Positions 12,101 to 20,255 of a stretch of DNA of 64,000 nucleotides are shown in pieces; positions within the stretch are counted from its first letter, which is position 1, and every line of letters starts with the position of its first letter. The notes beneath the pieces are model-generated. The model had not been told where the DNA came from. It saw only the letters and a list, made by a program, of their open reading frames with translations, and did no database searches. Source of the DNA: an uncultured Bacteroidales bacterium (GTDB lineage: Bacteria; Bacteroidota; Bacteroidia; Bacteroidales; WCHB1-69); NCBI GenBank assembly GCA_905233585.1, contig CAJOFD010000009.1, positions 1 through 64,000 of the forward strand. The letters run 5' to 3'. A program made the translations under genes and the position numbers.

Positions 12101-12622
12101 AACGATGATGCACAAAATGTAGTGGTTCATGCTGCAATTACGGACAATAACGGCACTCAGTTGGCTGCATGGGACGAAACGCTAGGTATAATTTATGCAG
12201 ATGATTACGAAGAACTGGAATTCCCGATGTTTATCATTCCTTCAGTTCCAAGTTATACCGTTAGTGCATACCTCGTTGGTAACAGCGATATGGTAGCAGC
12301 GAACGATACCGCAGCACCTGTAACCAAATGTACTGATTTGGCTATTGAAAATGCTACCGCTGACAATATTTCAATGAGCCAGAATATTCCTAACCCTGCC
12401 AAAGGAATAACAAGTGTAAACTACACTATTCCTGAAGACGGAAAGGTAATGTTCAACATTATGAGCGTAACAGGTCAGGTACTCTACACAGAAGAAGTAA
12501 ATGCAATGAGCGGAAACAATCGTATTGAATTCAATACGGCAAGTTTGGCCTCTGGCATATATTTCTACACGATGACATTTAATGGTCAAAGAATTGTTAA
12601 GAGAATGACCATAGAAAGATAA
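6122..12622 (+). CDS. giant secreted protein (2166 aa) with parallel beta-helix region and T9SS type A C-terminal sorting domain
   Basis: Signal peptide MKKSILLLCSLLLLLQATWAQ. Right-handed beta-helix-like stretch (NNLTIATTTASAAGVYF...IKNCVF...ILNNTFNDGYAGLWL). C-terminus SMSQNIPNPAKGITSVNYTIPEDGKVMFNIMSVTGQVLYTEEV...ASGIYFYTMTFNGQRIVKRMTIER. Confidence 0.92.
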   Translation: MKKSILLLCSLLLLLQATWAQVTVVGSENFDGTSHTFSATTMNGATWTIDQSYYYNGTKSIGGAIPIFTGDSIVLTSPIYDFSLYGWVEMSFAHICKVSVLDECKVQYRLDAMGPMGAWKDIPATAYKGTGRNYGAVGFNANSYDIWNAADSNAMPVNSTWWQSELFDVTNEVSYDRAQFRFVLKRTATAATLVNYGWLIDAFQVRASTYEIKPPVVQLLNTYKDTVAYTGPYVVNAKVASRTAAKTVTPKLYWTAVQPNGMGTVNDSIAMTAYEGDSLWTAYIPQYVFGTSISYKVIGKDTTGNTDSAVSTGFISKRVFSNYIYVGDTTLTNTISTIPYESYYDYSWSRTLYLASELQLGPITHIAWRCNTNNVTTNNISVYFKQTTDVSISSSTSYINPITDGATLVWQGSITTVNGWVDITLNDAFYVQNGYGLIVYVDNNDGSWTNAIAWRSHAVSTALQPVFGRQDASMPSSGSVSSTRPHTRFYLNKTIDSTAMTLLQISGGDTVTVSPASATSISVDVLNSGYYNLTSAVLGWSVNGVVQSNNVPWSGNLYADYQDVCALGSYSPKMNGYDTVEVWVNSVNGKAVTQKDTLTKRIYGSADIVLAWQKYMEDTVYTTGPFEFEVSAHSLSGRTITAIGLAYTLKQNGTTIATGTLPLNNNGNNMWSIKVANLSYGTEVIYAAQATDYMGNVVSLGKTSYIDGTKTVGLVAIGDTTCSRSLSYIPSSSGINSSWSRMLYTASEVGGKTLFGVAWYSTNGPTAPVPGETLYARLVNYNTIADEGTTGHIDPLSVGATLVWQGSIPNLTSNGGWFECEFNTPIQVPNNMGVMLYYEHNTTSVSSSYFCGTVTGYTRSSGGDEARPATKFHMAVPRTWNANSVALEEIVSPEISVAPSSQPLKVIIRNKGSQNLNCTIAYSVNGGTPVTYNYTQGLACDFIDTVLLGNIAMTYGNVYHITVWVSDPNGQVDPVTSDDTLSVMSVPCSSQLAPGTFTIGPSANADFATLDQFIRIAQYCGISSHGTFRLEMETGTHNGQGNFAYLQRVFNNNDEIILTSQSGNASDVVLSNSDNVIVLGRNYNVYINNLTIATTTASAAGVYFDSACSNVEIKNCVFNMSNTASSATGSAIYFPGSTSNTGMGNLRILNNTFNDGYAGLWLTYANANYAGVANNPARITITNNKFNRFRYYGVYAYNYIGIDRIADNEFVSSTAGNTIYTINLGYTRIDSGVVRNKILLQNSSTGYGIRLYYAHNASTGTTVPALIANNEIRKLSGSGTFYGLYQNYAKANWYHNTVYHAGTGSSYGIYVNTTNTTYPASIRNNIFVSNSSSTTNYPIYGTVTNLNNCDLDYNCYWGPRAGTSTSYVGYAGAAKADLTAWRAALNGKDSNSVSLDPQFKNISQNGDINNYTALMCPTRGVDADINGNKRWSVSAMGAYTPIVGIQGTDLELVAMVEPDTSNTELCTPNYVTAKYTVKNVGTDMVDFSQTPMTLTLYVSGADSAVWDTVISTGSLMPFVVDTFVVTNMLNVDVNGILNFVGVVTCSADTIKTNDTVYSTFGPTRWMLPLDENFSNGFPESMQVRGNNTADSWTIMLDSNASGTVIPQFGNAMMTFEGNRGATSKLMTRQLNFSNIREPILEFWYWHDTSASVATGSLADFVNVAYTVNGGVSYVALERLQKNDGSGRMGWHRHMVSLDSAIGASCVIITFDATRLSLAQYDGAQYLDRIRVTAKQDVAVTDILTSPITVCNTTTDLSVVLENVSSQAIDFSVSPTALQVEITGAMTRSFTYPLTSGTLAALSKDTFDITTGLTFNNGNYHIAVKIATAIDNNDNNDTMSKDININPSLLVDAQKVSTSSSCLIPATPIYQVVNLNNNGDMDMSDLVFVLEVSNSTGSVVETLRDTMTGVLSAGASVSHTFAYPYSVPNDVQYNVAVTVAPMCNAAMTYQSVINECIESNDLSVDGIITPANDGTCNKVGDRLVVKVKVSNKNPNDDAQNVVVHAAITDNNGTQLAAWDETLGIIYADDYEELEFPMFIIPSVPSYTVSAYLVGNSDMVAANDTAAPVTKCTDLAIENATADNISMSQNIPNPAKGITSVNYTIPEDGKVMFNIMSVTGQVLYTEEVNAMSGNNRIEFNTASLASGIYFYTMTFNGQRIVKRMTIER

Positions 12623-12650
12623 AGTGGAATTTTCTAGATTTTCAAGTATA

Positions 12651-12676
12651 GGGCAACCTCAGGGTTGCCTTTTTTA
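12651..12676 (+). terminator. rho-independent terminator after the T9SS protein gene
   Basis: GGCAACC-TCAG-GGTTGCC stem-loop followed by TTTTTT. Confidence 0.85.
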
Positions 12677-12788
12677 TTAAGAACCGATGTAGAGATGTGT
12701 TATGACGTATTTTGGTATTTTTGTTACCATTAATTAATATATTGTATCATTGTTTTTATCCGATAATATCAATCGGAGCAATTTTATG

Positions 12789-12930
12789 TTTGCGGAATGT
12801 TCCGCAAGTACCAAAAATCAAAAAGTAGTTCTTGCGGGCGACCCGCAAGAATAAAAAATCAAGAAGTGGTATTTGCGGGCGACCCGCAAGAACAAATTTG
12901 TCAAAAAGTTATTCGCAGGCGACCTGCAAG
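12789..12930. repeat. four ~41-bp units, each carrying a 16-19 bp palindrome (TTGCGGGCGACCCGCAAG-type)
   Basis: Palindromes at 12789-12808 (TTTGCGGAATGTTCCGCAAG), 12831-12849 (CTTGCGGGCGACCCGCAAG), 12872-12890 (TTTGCGGGCGACCCGCAAG) and 12912-12930 (TTCGCAGGCGACCTGCAAG), separated by AT-rich spacers. Confidence 0.88.
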
Positions 12931-12990
12931 TCTTAAAGCCACAGATTTTTTTACCTTGAATTTTAATGGATTTTATGTTGTGAAAATGAC

Positions 12991-12998
12991 TATCTTTG
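12991..12998 (+). promoter_or_regulatory. -7 promoter element TATCTTTG upstream of the VOC/SDR pair
   Basis: TAnnTTTG match 25 nt before the preferred start at 13023. Confidence 0.5.
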
Positions 12999-13022
12999 CA
13001 TCGCATAAAAAATCAATCAAAG

Positions 13023-14090
13023 ATGAATAAAGACAGATATATTATTTCAGGTATCCAACAAATGGGTGTTGGCGTTCCTGATGTTTACACGGCATGGCAA
13101 TGGTACAAAGAACATTTTGGCGTTTGTCTGAAATTGTTTGACGAAAAGGCTATTGCCGACATTATGGCTCCTTACATGGGCGGAGCCGAGCGGGAAAGAC
13201 ATGCTATTTTGGCTATCAACCTGCAAGGTGGCGGCGGCTTTGAAATTTGGCAGCATTTAAGTCACGCCCCCAATCCGGCAAAGTTTGATATCCTACCGGG
13301 AGATTTGGGCATTTTTGCCTGCAAAATAAAGAGTAAAAATGTGGAAGAAAGTTACAGCCTATTGAAAGCAAAACAGGCAGACCTGAGTCCGATTTTTAAA
13401 GATTTTGACGATAAACCGATGTTCTATCTCCGCGACCCTTATAAAAATCTGTTCCAGATAGTACAAGGCGACAACGATTGGTTTATGGACAGAAAACGCC
13501 ATTGCGGAGGTGTTTACGGTGGTCTTGTCGGGACGCAAAATATGGAAGAATCCATGCGGTTTTACAAAGAAATATTGGGTTACGATGTTGTCTTGAGCGA
13601 CCAAACCGCCACTTTTGACGATTTTGCCCATTTGGGTACCCCCAATCGTTTCAGAAGAGTGGTGCTGACACACAGTCAGCCCCGCCAAGGTTCTTTCTCC
13701 AAGATTTTTGCCAACTCGCAAATCGAACTCGTGCAAGCCATGGACAGAACAGATATTCATAAGATTTTCGATGGAAGAATGTGGGGCGACATAGGCTTTA
13801 TACAACTCTGTTTTGACATCACCAATATGGACGCTTTGGAACAACATTGTGCAAAAGTGGGGTTCCCCTTTACGATAGACAGCCGCAAAAAAGCAGGTAA
13901 GTTTGATATGGGCGAAGCAACAGGGCATTTTGCCTACAACGAAGACCCTGCCGGTACACTCATCGAATATGTCGAAACGGAAAAAATACCCCTGCTGAAA
14001 AAATTGGGCATTTATCTTAATTTGAAAAAATTCAACAGAGAAAAACCCTTGCCCGATTGTTTGGTTAAACTACTTCGTTTTATGGAATAA
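13023..14090 (+). CDS. VOC (glyoxalase/dioxygenase) family protein, two VOC domains
   Basis: QQMGVGVPDVYTAWQWYKEHFGV and a second VOC repeat GGLVGTQNMEESMRFYKEILGYDVV. Start chosen downstream of the promoter. Confidence 0.78.
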   Translation: MNKDRYIISGIQQMGVGVPDVYTAWQWYKEHFGVCLKLFDEKAIADIMAPYMGGAERERHAILAINLQGGGGFEIWQHLSHAPNPAKFDILPGDLGIFACKIKSKNVEESYSLLKAKQADLSPIFKDFDDKPMFYLRDPYKNLFQIVQGDNDWFMDRKRHCGGVYGGLVGTQNMEESMRFYKEILGYDVVLSDQTATFDDFAHLGTPNRFRRVVLTHSQPRQGSFSKIFANSQIELVQAMDRTDIHKIFDGRMWGDIGFIQLCFDITNMDALEQHCAKVGFPFTIDSRKKAGKFDMGEATGHFAYNEDPAGTLIEYVETEKIPLLKKLGIYLNLKKFNREKPLPDCLVKLLRFME

Positions 14091-14875
14091 TGATGGAAAC
14101 ACGTTGGGCATTGGTAACGGGCGGCAGCTCAGGTATAGGCGCTGCATATGCTGAAGAATTGGCAAAACGCGGCTATGCCATATTGATTGTAAGCAATCAG
14201 CCAGCGGAAACGGAGGCAAAGGCCAAACTTCTGCACGATTTGTATGCCATAGAAACAAAAATATTGGTCATGGACTTGGCCAAAGCGGAATCCGCCAAAG
14301 AGGTGTTCGATTTTTGTCAGACACAACATTTGACAATAGAGGTCTTGGTGAACAATGCGGGAATGTTTTTCTGGAGTTCGCTCACCAAGGTGGCTGACAG
14401 TACCGTTGCAAAGATGTTGCAACTGCATCTTACAACGCCGACCATGTTGTGCTATTATTTCGGCAAACAAATGCAGGAGCGGGGACGGGGATATATACTC
14501 AATGCAACCTCTATATGCGCGTGGATGGCTTTCCCGACCTTGGCAATGTATACCAGTACGAAAAACTACCTCAAACAATTTTCCTATGCGATACATTATG
14601 AAATGAAACAATATGGTGTCAATGTCTGCCATGTGGCTCCCGGTGCTGTTGATACCGGTTTGTACAATCTGTCCGCGGCAAAAAGAAAGCAACTGCTGAA
14701 ATGGCACCTTATGCACACCCCCAACCTTATAGCCCGAAAGGGCTTGAAGGGTTTGTTCGGCGGACGGAAAAGAGTGGTGCCCGGGGCTTTTAATTATCTT
14801 GTTGTTCTTTTGGTAAAAATATGTCCCTTGTTTATTGTAAATAGCATTCGAAAACGATTCTTTAAGCAATTGTAG
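14090..14875 (+). CDS. SDR family NAD(P)-dependent oxidoreductase
   Basis: ALVTGGSSGIGAAYAEELAKRG, VNNAGMF, and YTSTKNYLKQFS (catalytic YxxxK). Overlaps the upstream stop. Confidence 0.9.
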   Translation: MMETRWALVTGGSSGIGAAYAEELAKRGYAILIVSNQPAETEAKAKLLHDLYAIETKILVMDLAKAESAKEVFDFCQTQHLTIEVLVNNAGMFFWSSLTKVADSTVAKMLQLHLTTPTMLCYYFGKQMQERGRGYILNATSICAWMAFPTLAMYTSTKNYLKQFSYAIHYEMKQYGVNVCHVAPGAVDTGLYNLSAAKRKQLLKWHLMHTPNLIARKGLKGLFGGRKRVVPGAFNYLVVLLVKICPLFIVNSIRKRFFKQL

Positions 14876-15190
14876 CATATTATTTTACGAATTTGACAAA
14901 GAGTAATATCGTATTTTATTGTTTATAAGTGATTTTCGTTTTCTATTGTGAGTTTTTTTGAGGAATCACCACAGAAAGTGTAAACAAAGCATATTGTTAG
15001 TACATGATGATAAAAATATTTTTCTGCATTTTTTGTTCTATATTAACTTCTCAATTGTAATTTTTTTGCTTGTAGTTTAAAACTACCATCACTACCAATT
15101 TTGACTTTATTTTGTAAAAGATAATAATTTTTTTAATGCTATTGTCTTTTTTTTGCGATAAGCAGTATTTATACAAGAGTTTGCTCAAAA

Positions 15191-15221
15191 AAAAACAAGG
15201 CACTGTTGCCTTGTTTTTTTG
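15191..15221. terminator. hairpin AACAAGGCA-CTGT-TGCCTTGTT flanked by A- and T-tracts
   Basis: Perfect stem with flanking poly-A and poly-T; could work in both directions. Confidence 0.75.
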
Positions 15222-15391
15222 TTTATTCCTCTCTTTCTGTCTTATTTATAACACGTCCCGGCGATTTGTCAAGTACTTTTTTCCAAAAAACTGTGGGATT
15301 ATATTACCCTAGTTCAACCTTGATTTCAGCGGTTCTGTGTAATTTGCGTGGGGGTAATGCTATATTACTTCGTATGCATTACAGCCCAAAA

Positions 15392-15763
15392 TCAGTTCTG
15401 ACATTTTGTTCCGGTAATGCCTTTTACCTCAATTGTACTAGAGGGACCTTGAACATAGTCGGAGGGTAATTTGATTTCAATAAGAGTTTCTCCATTAGGT
15501 TTGGCTAATTTTTTCCCCGATAAATCAAAGTCCTTATAAGTACTTGAGGATTTGTATGATGCATGTACTTTAATGTTTACGGTTACATTTGCGGAAATAT
15601 CTTGGCTGTCATTTGATACAGCAACCACAATGGTGTTGTTATCTTTAAAATAATATGAAGTAACCTCAACATTGTCGTTAGAATTTGAAATACGGCAAAC
15701 TTGAGCACTAACAGAACAAAGCATGCCGACAATAATTGTTATCAATAAAAAAGCTTTTTTCAT
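15392..15763 (-). CDS. hypothetical secreted protein
   Basis: Signal peptide MKKAFLLITIIVGMLCSVSAQ followed by a beta-rich body. Confidence 0.6.
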   Translation of the reverse strand: MKKAFLLITIIVGMLCSVSAQVCRISNSNDNVEVTSYYFKDNNTIVVAVSNDSQDISANVTVNIKVHASYKSSSTYKDFDLSGKKLAKPNGETLIEIKLPSDYVQGPSSTIEVKGITGTKCQN

Positions 15764-15774
15764 CTCAAAATAAC

Positions 15775-16197
15775 TTAATAGTTAAAGTAATATCTAGAAC
15801 TTGCATCAATGTAATATTCATAATAAAAGGGGCTTTGTGAATCATAAGAAGATTCGTCATAACTGTAATTTTTTCTGACTCTATAATAAGACCCATTTCT
15901 TTTTACAAAATAATCCCCATTTGATGTTTTGTATAAATCTGCAGAAGCGGATGCAGAACCATAAGAATGAAAATATTTCAGACTAACAGACCTAACATAA
16001 GTGTAATTGTTTGAGGTGCTTGAAGAACTACTTGATGAAGAACGATATGTATTTACTTCATCTTTCACATCTTTTGTGATTTGACGTGTGGTTGACACTG
16101 CTTCTGCTGCTTTGTTAAGAAAGTTTAAGAAAGATTGTGCTTCACCATTCAACGTAAAACATACGCATAAACCTAAGATAAAAAATATCTTTTTCAT
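15775..16197 (-). CDS. hypothetical secreted Ser/Tyr-rich protein
   Basis: Start placed at MKKIFFILGLCVCFTLNGEAQ (signal peptide). Ser-rich linker SSSSSSSSTSNN. Confidence 0.6.
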   Translation of the reverse strand: MKKIFFILGLCVCFTLNGEAQSFLNFLNKAAEAVSTTRQITKDVKDEVNTYRSSSSSSSSTSNNYTYVRSVSLKYFHSYGSASASADLYKTSNGDYFVKRNGSYYRVRKNYSYDESSYDSQSPFYYEYYIDASSRYYFNY

Positions 16198-16349
16198 TAT
16201 TAAAGCGTCGGTTATATCCCATCGACCCGTCGGTTTTAATGTTTTATTTAATTTTAAATTTTTCAGATGCAAAAGTATCTTCTATTGGAATTGGAGTGTG
16301 AAAAATGCTGTATTTAAAATGGAAACAGTGTCCAAATGTGATACAGCCA

Positions 16350-16568
16350 TTAAAGCAAACCATGGTCGGAAATATCCTTGAAAAAATCGTGTTGCAAGGC
16401 CTTGGATATGCTTTTTAATAACTCAATATCAATGTTCTCCTTTTTCAGAATCTTGTGCATATTGGTGCGGGTGGTGTTAATGCGTTCCGCCAGTGCGGTA
16501 ACGGTAACGCCCTGCTTGTGCATCACCTCTCTGATATGTTGCCCGATATGAAAGTTTTCCTGTTGCAT
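16350..16568 (-). CDS. helix-turn-helix (XRE-like) transcriptional regulator
   Basis: MQQENFHIGQHIREVMHKQGVTVTALAERINTTRTNMHKILKKENIDIELLKSISKAL resembles an HTH_3 fold. Confidence 0.7.
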   Translation of the reverse strand: MQQENFHIGQHIREVMHKQGVTVTALAERINTTRTNMHKILKKENIDIELLKSISKALQHDFFKDISDHGLL

Positions 16569-16971
16569 TGTGTTTGTTTCTGACAAAAAAATAGCGTGGA
16601 ACTTCAAATCTTGCCTGACTCTCAGGGATTTCCAAGCCCTTCACATCCAACAAGTCATTCCACGCCGCAACAAACGGCAATTTGACAACTTATCCTTGAT
16701 GTGTTTCTTCTTTAAGAAGACTATTTGGAAATTTTGAGAGTCAAGGATAGCCTCAAACGCTATCTAATCTATATTCTTATTTTATATTTACTTTTATTTC
16801 AATGGTTTGTATTTGTTTTTGTTGTTCGTTTTTTGTGCTACAAAAATACAATATTTTTTTTTCTTTTTGTTTTAGGCTACAAGTCGCTTGTCATTTCAAG
16901 GCAGGCTTATCGGTTGTTTGTTTGTGTTTTTCCGTTCTTTGGGTATTATATAATAATTGGAAAAAAAATGT

Positions 16972-16979
16972 TATCTTTG
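16972..16979 (+). promoter_or_regulatory. -7 promoter element TATCTTTG
   Basis: TAnnTTTG match just before the outer-membrane protein start. Confidence 0.5.
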
Positions 16980-16995
16980 CATTCAAATTTCACAG

Positions 16996-17709
16996 ATGAA
17001 TATTATGGGCAAGAAAATTTATAATTGGACAATTATATTTCTATTATTAATAGGAATATTACCTTATGCATATAGCCAAAGAGCAAGTCAGAGAGCTGGT
17101 GATATAAAAGAAAAAGGACCGCTGTTTATTACCAGTTTGTCATTTTCACAGGGTCTTGCCCGTATTCCTTATACTATGGAAGAAGGCGAAAATGCAGAAG
17201 GAGTGGACAAACTGAACAAGGGCATTTCCAATATTGCTATCAACCAATTTTTAGGTTATCAGTTCAATCCCTATATCGCCTTGGGTGTAGGAGTCAATTT
17301 TGAATATTGGACAGTAAAAAACGGCTTTGTACCTATTTATTTGGATTTGAGAGTAAATATGATGCGGACAAGAATAGCTCCTCACATGTATGTGAATTTG
17401 GGCTATGCCAACCGCTGGTTTTTCGATTCCAAGCCCTACAAGGCATCAAATGGCAATGCTTCGGATTATGTTATACACGGTGCCAAATCCGGTTTGATGG
17501 GGGAAATAGGCATGGGTATGAAATTCAATTTTGCCTATGCCACAGGTCTTAACCTTACCCTGTTCGCCAAATTCCAAGAATCAACTTACAGATATTACAG
17601 CAGTGAAGACGGCAGCAAACCGGCTCAAAATATCCGTCCGATAATGGTCAATACAGACAGACCTTCAATGTATATCTTTTTCGGACTAAAAGCAGGTATA
17701 TTCTTTTAG
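16996..17709 (+). CDS. outer-membrane beta-barrel protein
   Basis: Signal-like N-terminus IFLLLIGILPYAYSQ; alternating beta pattern; C-terminal YIFFGLKAGIFF. Confidence 0.65.
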   Translation: MNIMGKKIYNWTIIFLLLIGILPYAYSQRASQRAGDIKEKGPLFITSLSFSQGLARIPYTMEEGENAEGVDKLNKGISNIAINQFLGYQFNPYIALGVGVNFEYWTVKNGFVPIYLDLRVNMMRTRIAPHMYVNLGYANRWFFDSKPYKASNGNASDYVIHGAKSGLMGEIGMGMKFNFAYATGLNLTLFAKFQESTYRYYSSEDGSKPAQNIRPIMVNTDRPSMYIFFGLKAGIFF

Positions 17710-17711
17710 TC

Positions 17712-18422
17712 TCATAGCGTAGTATTTTTCGTGTTTTCTTGCCTTGAGCAAAAACCTGCAAAATCGCAAAGATAAGGTTTTGTACAATGTTCGCCTTTGG
17801 GGACAAGCAGCAACTTATCATCAGTCATTGCTTCAAACGCCTTGACGATATGTTCTTCCACAAAGTTTTGTTTGTCTATAACAATAGCAGTTACATCGCT
17901 TATGCAAACATCTTCTGTGCCGATATTGTCAAGATTTGCACCTGTCCGCATGTGGACAATATAAAATTTTTCAGGCTTAAATCCTGCTTGTGTCATCACA
18001 TAATATTGAAAGGCAGCGTCATTGAGATAGGTGGGGGTTATTTCAACTGAACTTTTTACCTCATAGGCATACAAAAGATTGTTTTTCTTTTCCAATATAT
18101 CCAAAATGGTCAATGCAGAATTGTAGCAAAAAGACGCTTCATACAAGGTAATGGTATCGTTTTGTAAAAGATAAGCCTCAACATTTTTAGCCGCACGAAC
18201 AATTGCATGGAAGAAGACGGATTTTGGGGACATATCCATACCATTGGGAAACAAATGCCACGCAAGTTTGCCGAATTGTGTCCCTTGCCTGAATCGGCGG
18301 AGCAATTCAATAGGGAGCGGGTCTTTTTCTTTGTAATAATTTTTGTACAAATACAAAGATTTCAAACATTGCAGGCTACGAATATACGTGCTTTTGGACA
18401 ATGTTTTGCTTTTGACTATCAT
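17712..18422 (-). CDS. PD-(D/E)XK nuclease-like protein (Cas4/DUF2779-like)
   Basis: LSKSTYIRSLQCLKSLYLYK, core LYEASFCYN...LLYAYEVKSS, and C-terminal Cys cluster HCTKPYLCDFAGFC. Confidence 0.65.
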   Translation of the reverse strand: MIVKSKTLSKSTYIRSLQCLKSLYLYKNYYKEKDPLPIELLRRFRQGTQFGKLAWHLFPNGMDMSPKSVFFHAIVRAAKNVEAYLLQNDTITLYEASFCYNSALTILDILEKKNNLLYAYEVKSSVEITPTYLNDAAFQYYVMTQAGFKPEKFYIVHMRTGANLDNIGTEDVCISDVTAIVIDKQNFVEEHIVKAFEAMTDDKLLLVPKGEHCTKPYLCDFAGFCSRQENTKNTTL

Positions 18423-18423
18423 G

Positions 18424-19356
18424 TTAGATTTGGAAACGAGGACTGTTGATAATTCGTTTAATTCCTTCTTCCAAAGAACAAAGCGGGCGATTGAGCAATG
18501 TTTTCATATTGCTAATATCCGGTAATCTTCTTTGCATATCGCCTTCTTTTAATGGCGGCAAAAATACCAATTCCGATTTGGAATCAGTTAATTTGATAAT
18601 CAAATGAGCCAAATCCAAAATAGAGGTTTCATTGTTATTGCCGATATTGACTACGTCGTTTACAAAAAGATTGTCATAGGCGGCTTTGCAACAAGCGTCA
18701 ATATTGTCATCAATATAACAAAACGTTCTTGATTGAGTGCCATCGCCATAAATGGTTATGGGTTCGTTTTTCAATGCTTTTGCCAACAATTTGGAAATGA
18801 CAAAATCTTTGGATTGTTTGGGGCCATAAGTGTTGAAGAATCGGAATATGGTATATTCCAAGCCAAATTCTTTGTGATAGGAACGCAAAAAGGCTTCTCC
18901 CGCATTTTTGACAACCGCGTAGGGGACTCTTGAATTAAGCGGAGTGCTTATTTCGTTTTGGGGAAAAGTAACCGATTCACCATACACTTCTGACGAAGAG
19001 GCAAAAAAGACACGTTTTACATTGGAATTTTTGGCTAAATTTAATATATTTTTAAATCCGTCCAAATCGTTTAACACCTTGCAAGGATTGGCTTGTGTTC
19101 TGTTTACGCCTACAACGGCGGCATAGTGAAAAACAAAGTCAAACTTATTGGACAACATTACGCCCGAGATATCTCTATAATTGTTGACATCTGCTTTTAT
19201 GAAAATCCAATTGTCGCTTTTTTGTGGCAGATTTTCAGCCAATCCTGTAGAGAAATCATCAACGAGTACCAAATAATTTTCTTTGTCTTGCAATAATTTT
19301 TCAGCTAAGCAACTTGCAATAAATCCAGCCCCACCGGTAATTAAAATTTTTCGCAT
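18424..19356 (-). CDS. NAD-dependent epimerase/dehydratase (nucleotide-sugar, extended SDR)
   Basis: ILITGGAGFIASCLAEKLL; VPYAVVKNAGEAFLRSYHKEFGLEYTIFRFFNTYGP. Confidence 0.9.
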   Translation of the reverse strand: MRKILITGGAGFIASCLAEKLLQDKENYLVLVDDFSTGLAENLPQKSDNWIFIKADVNNYRDISGVMLSNKFDFVFHYAAVVGVNRTQANPCKVLNDLDGFKNILNLAKNSNVKRVFFASSSEVYGESVTFPQNEISTPLNSRVPYAVVKNAGEAFLRSYHKEFGLEYTIFRFFNTYGPKQSKDFVISKLLAKALKNEPITIYGDGTQSRTFCYIDDNIDACCKAAYDNLFVNDVVNIGNNNETSILDLAHLIIKLTDSKSELVFLPPLKEGDMQRRLPDISNMKTLLNRPLCSLEEGIKRIINSPRFQI

Positions 19357-19365
19357 TGTCCCGTT

Positions 19366-20232
19366 CTATTTTTTATCTAACAAATTTACAAGATATTGTC
19401 CATAACCGCTTTTTAATAGCGGTTGTGCTAATTTTTCCAATTGTTCTGTAGAGATAAAGCCTTGTTCATAGGCAACTTCTTCTATACAGCCGATCTTCTT
19501 GCCTTGTCTGTCTTCTATTACTTGCACATATTGAGTGGCTTCCAACAGAGAACGGAAAGTTCCTGTATCCAACCATGCGGTGCCTCTGTCCAAGATAGAC
19601 ACTTTCAATTTGCCTTGTGTCAAATAATATTTATTGACATCGGTAATTTCGTATTCGCCTCTTGCACTGGGTTTAATGTTTTTTGCCACTTCTACAACGG
19701 TATTATCATAAAAATACAACCCCGGTACGGCATAGTTTGATTTTGGATTTTTGGGTTTTTCTTCAATGGAAAGAGCCTTAAATTTTTCGTCAAATTCGAC
19801 AACTCCGTATCGTTCAGGGTCATTGACATGATAAGCGAAAACGATGCCGCCTTCCGGATTTACGCAAGTGCGGATATTGTGTTCAAAGCCGCTGCCAGAA
19901 AAAATATTGTCTCCCAAAATCAAGCAAACGCTGTCTTTGCCGATAAATTCTTCACCAAGAACAAAGGCTTGTGCAAGTCCGTTGGGTATTTCTTGTACTT
20001 TGTAGGAAAACCGGCAACCCAGACTGGAGCCATCGCCCAATAGTTTTTCAAAATTAGGCAAATCATGTGGAGTGGAAATAATCAATATTTCGTTGATACC
20101 GGCAGACATAAGCACACTTAACGGATAATAAATCATAGGTTTGTCATAAATCGGCATCAATTGCTTACTCATTGCCAATGTCAAGGGGTGTAAACGTGTT
20201 CCTGCTCCTCCTGCTAAAATAATACCTTTCAT
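19366..20232 (-). CDS. rfbA: glucose-1-phosphate thymidylyltransferase
   Basis: [59 protein letters not shown]. Confidence 0.96.
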   Translation of the reverse strand: MKGIILAGGAGTRLHPLTLAMSKQLMPIYDKPMIYYPLSVLMSAGINEILIISTPHDLPNFEKLLGDGSSLGCRFSYKVQEIPNGLAQAFVLGEEFIGKDSVCLILGDNIFSGSGFEHNIRTCVNPEGGIVFAYHVNDPERYGVVEFDEKFKALSIEEKPKNPKSNYAVPGLYFYDNTVVEVAKNIKPSARGEYEITDVNKYYLTQGKLKVSILDRGTAWLDTGTFRSLLEATQYVQVIEDRQGKKIGCIEEVAYEQGFISTEQLEKLAQPLLKSGYGQYLVNLLDKK

Positions 20233-20255
20233 ACTATTATCAATCTTTACAAAAA

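Noticed and set aside
12797-13030. 77-aa plus-strand and 62-aa minus-strand ORFs over the palindromic repeats
   Set aside because: Their peptides (CGRPARIKNQEVVFAGDPQE) simply translate the repeat array.
13359-13928. 189-aa minus-strand ORF
   Set aside because: Antisense shadow of the VOC protein gene, which has clear family motifs.
14129-14878. 249-aa minus-strand ORF
   Set aside because: Antisense shadow of the SDR gene; the plus-strand motifs are unambiguous.
16477-16680. ORF MPFVAAWNDLLDVKGLEIPESQARFEVPRYFFV upstream of the HTH gene, as a possible cognate toxin
   Set aside because: Needs a TTG start, its second half overlaps the HTH gene out of frame, and no family is recognisable.
16725-17024. 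99-aa hydrophobic plus-strand ORF
   Set aside because: Low-complexity T-rich DNA covering the promoter of the next gene; no conserved features.
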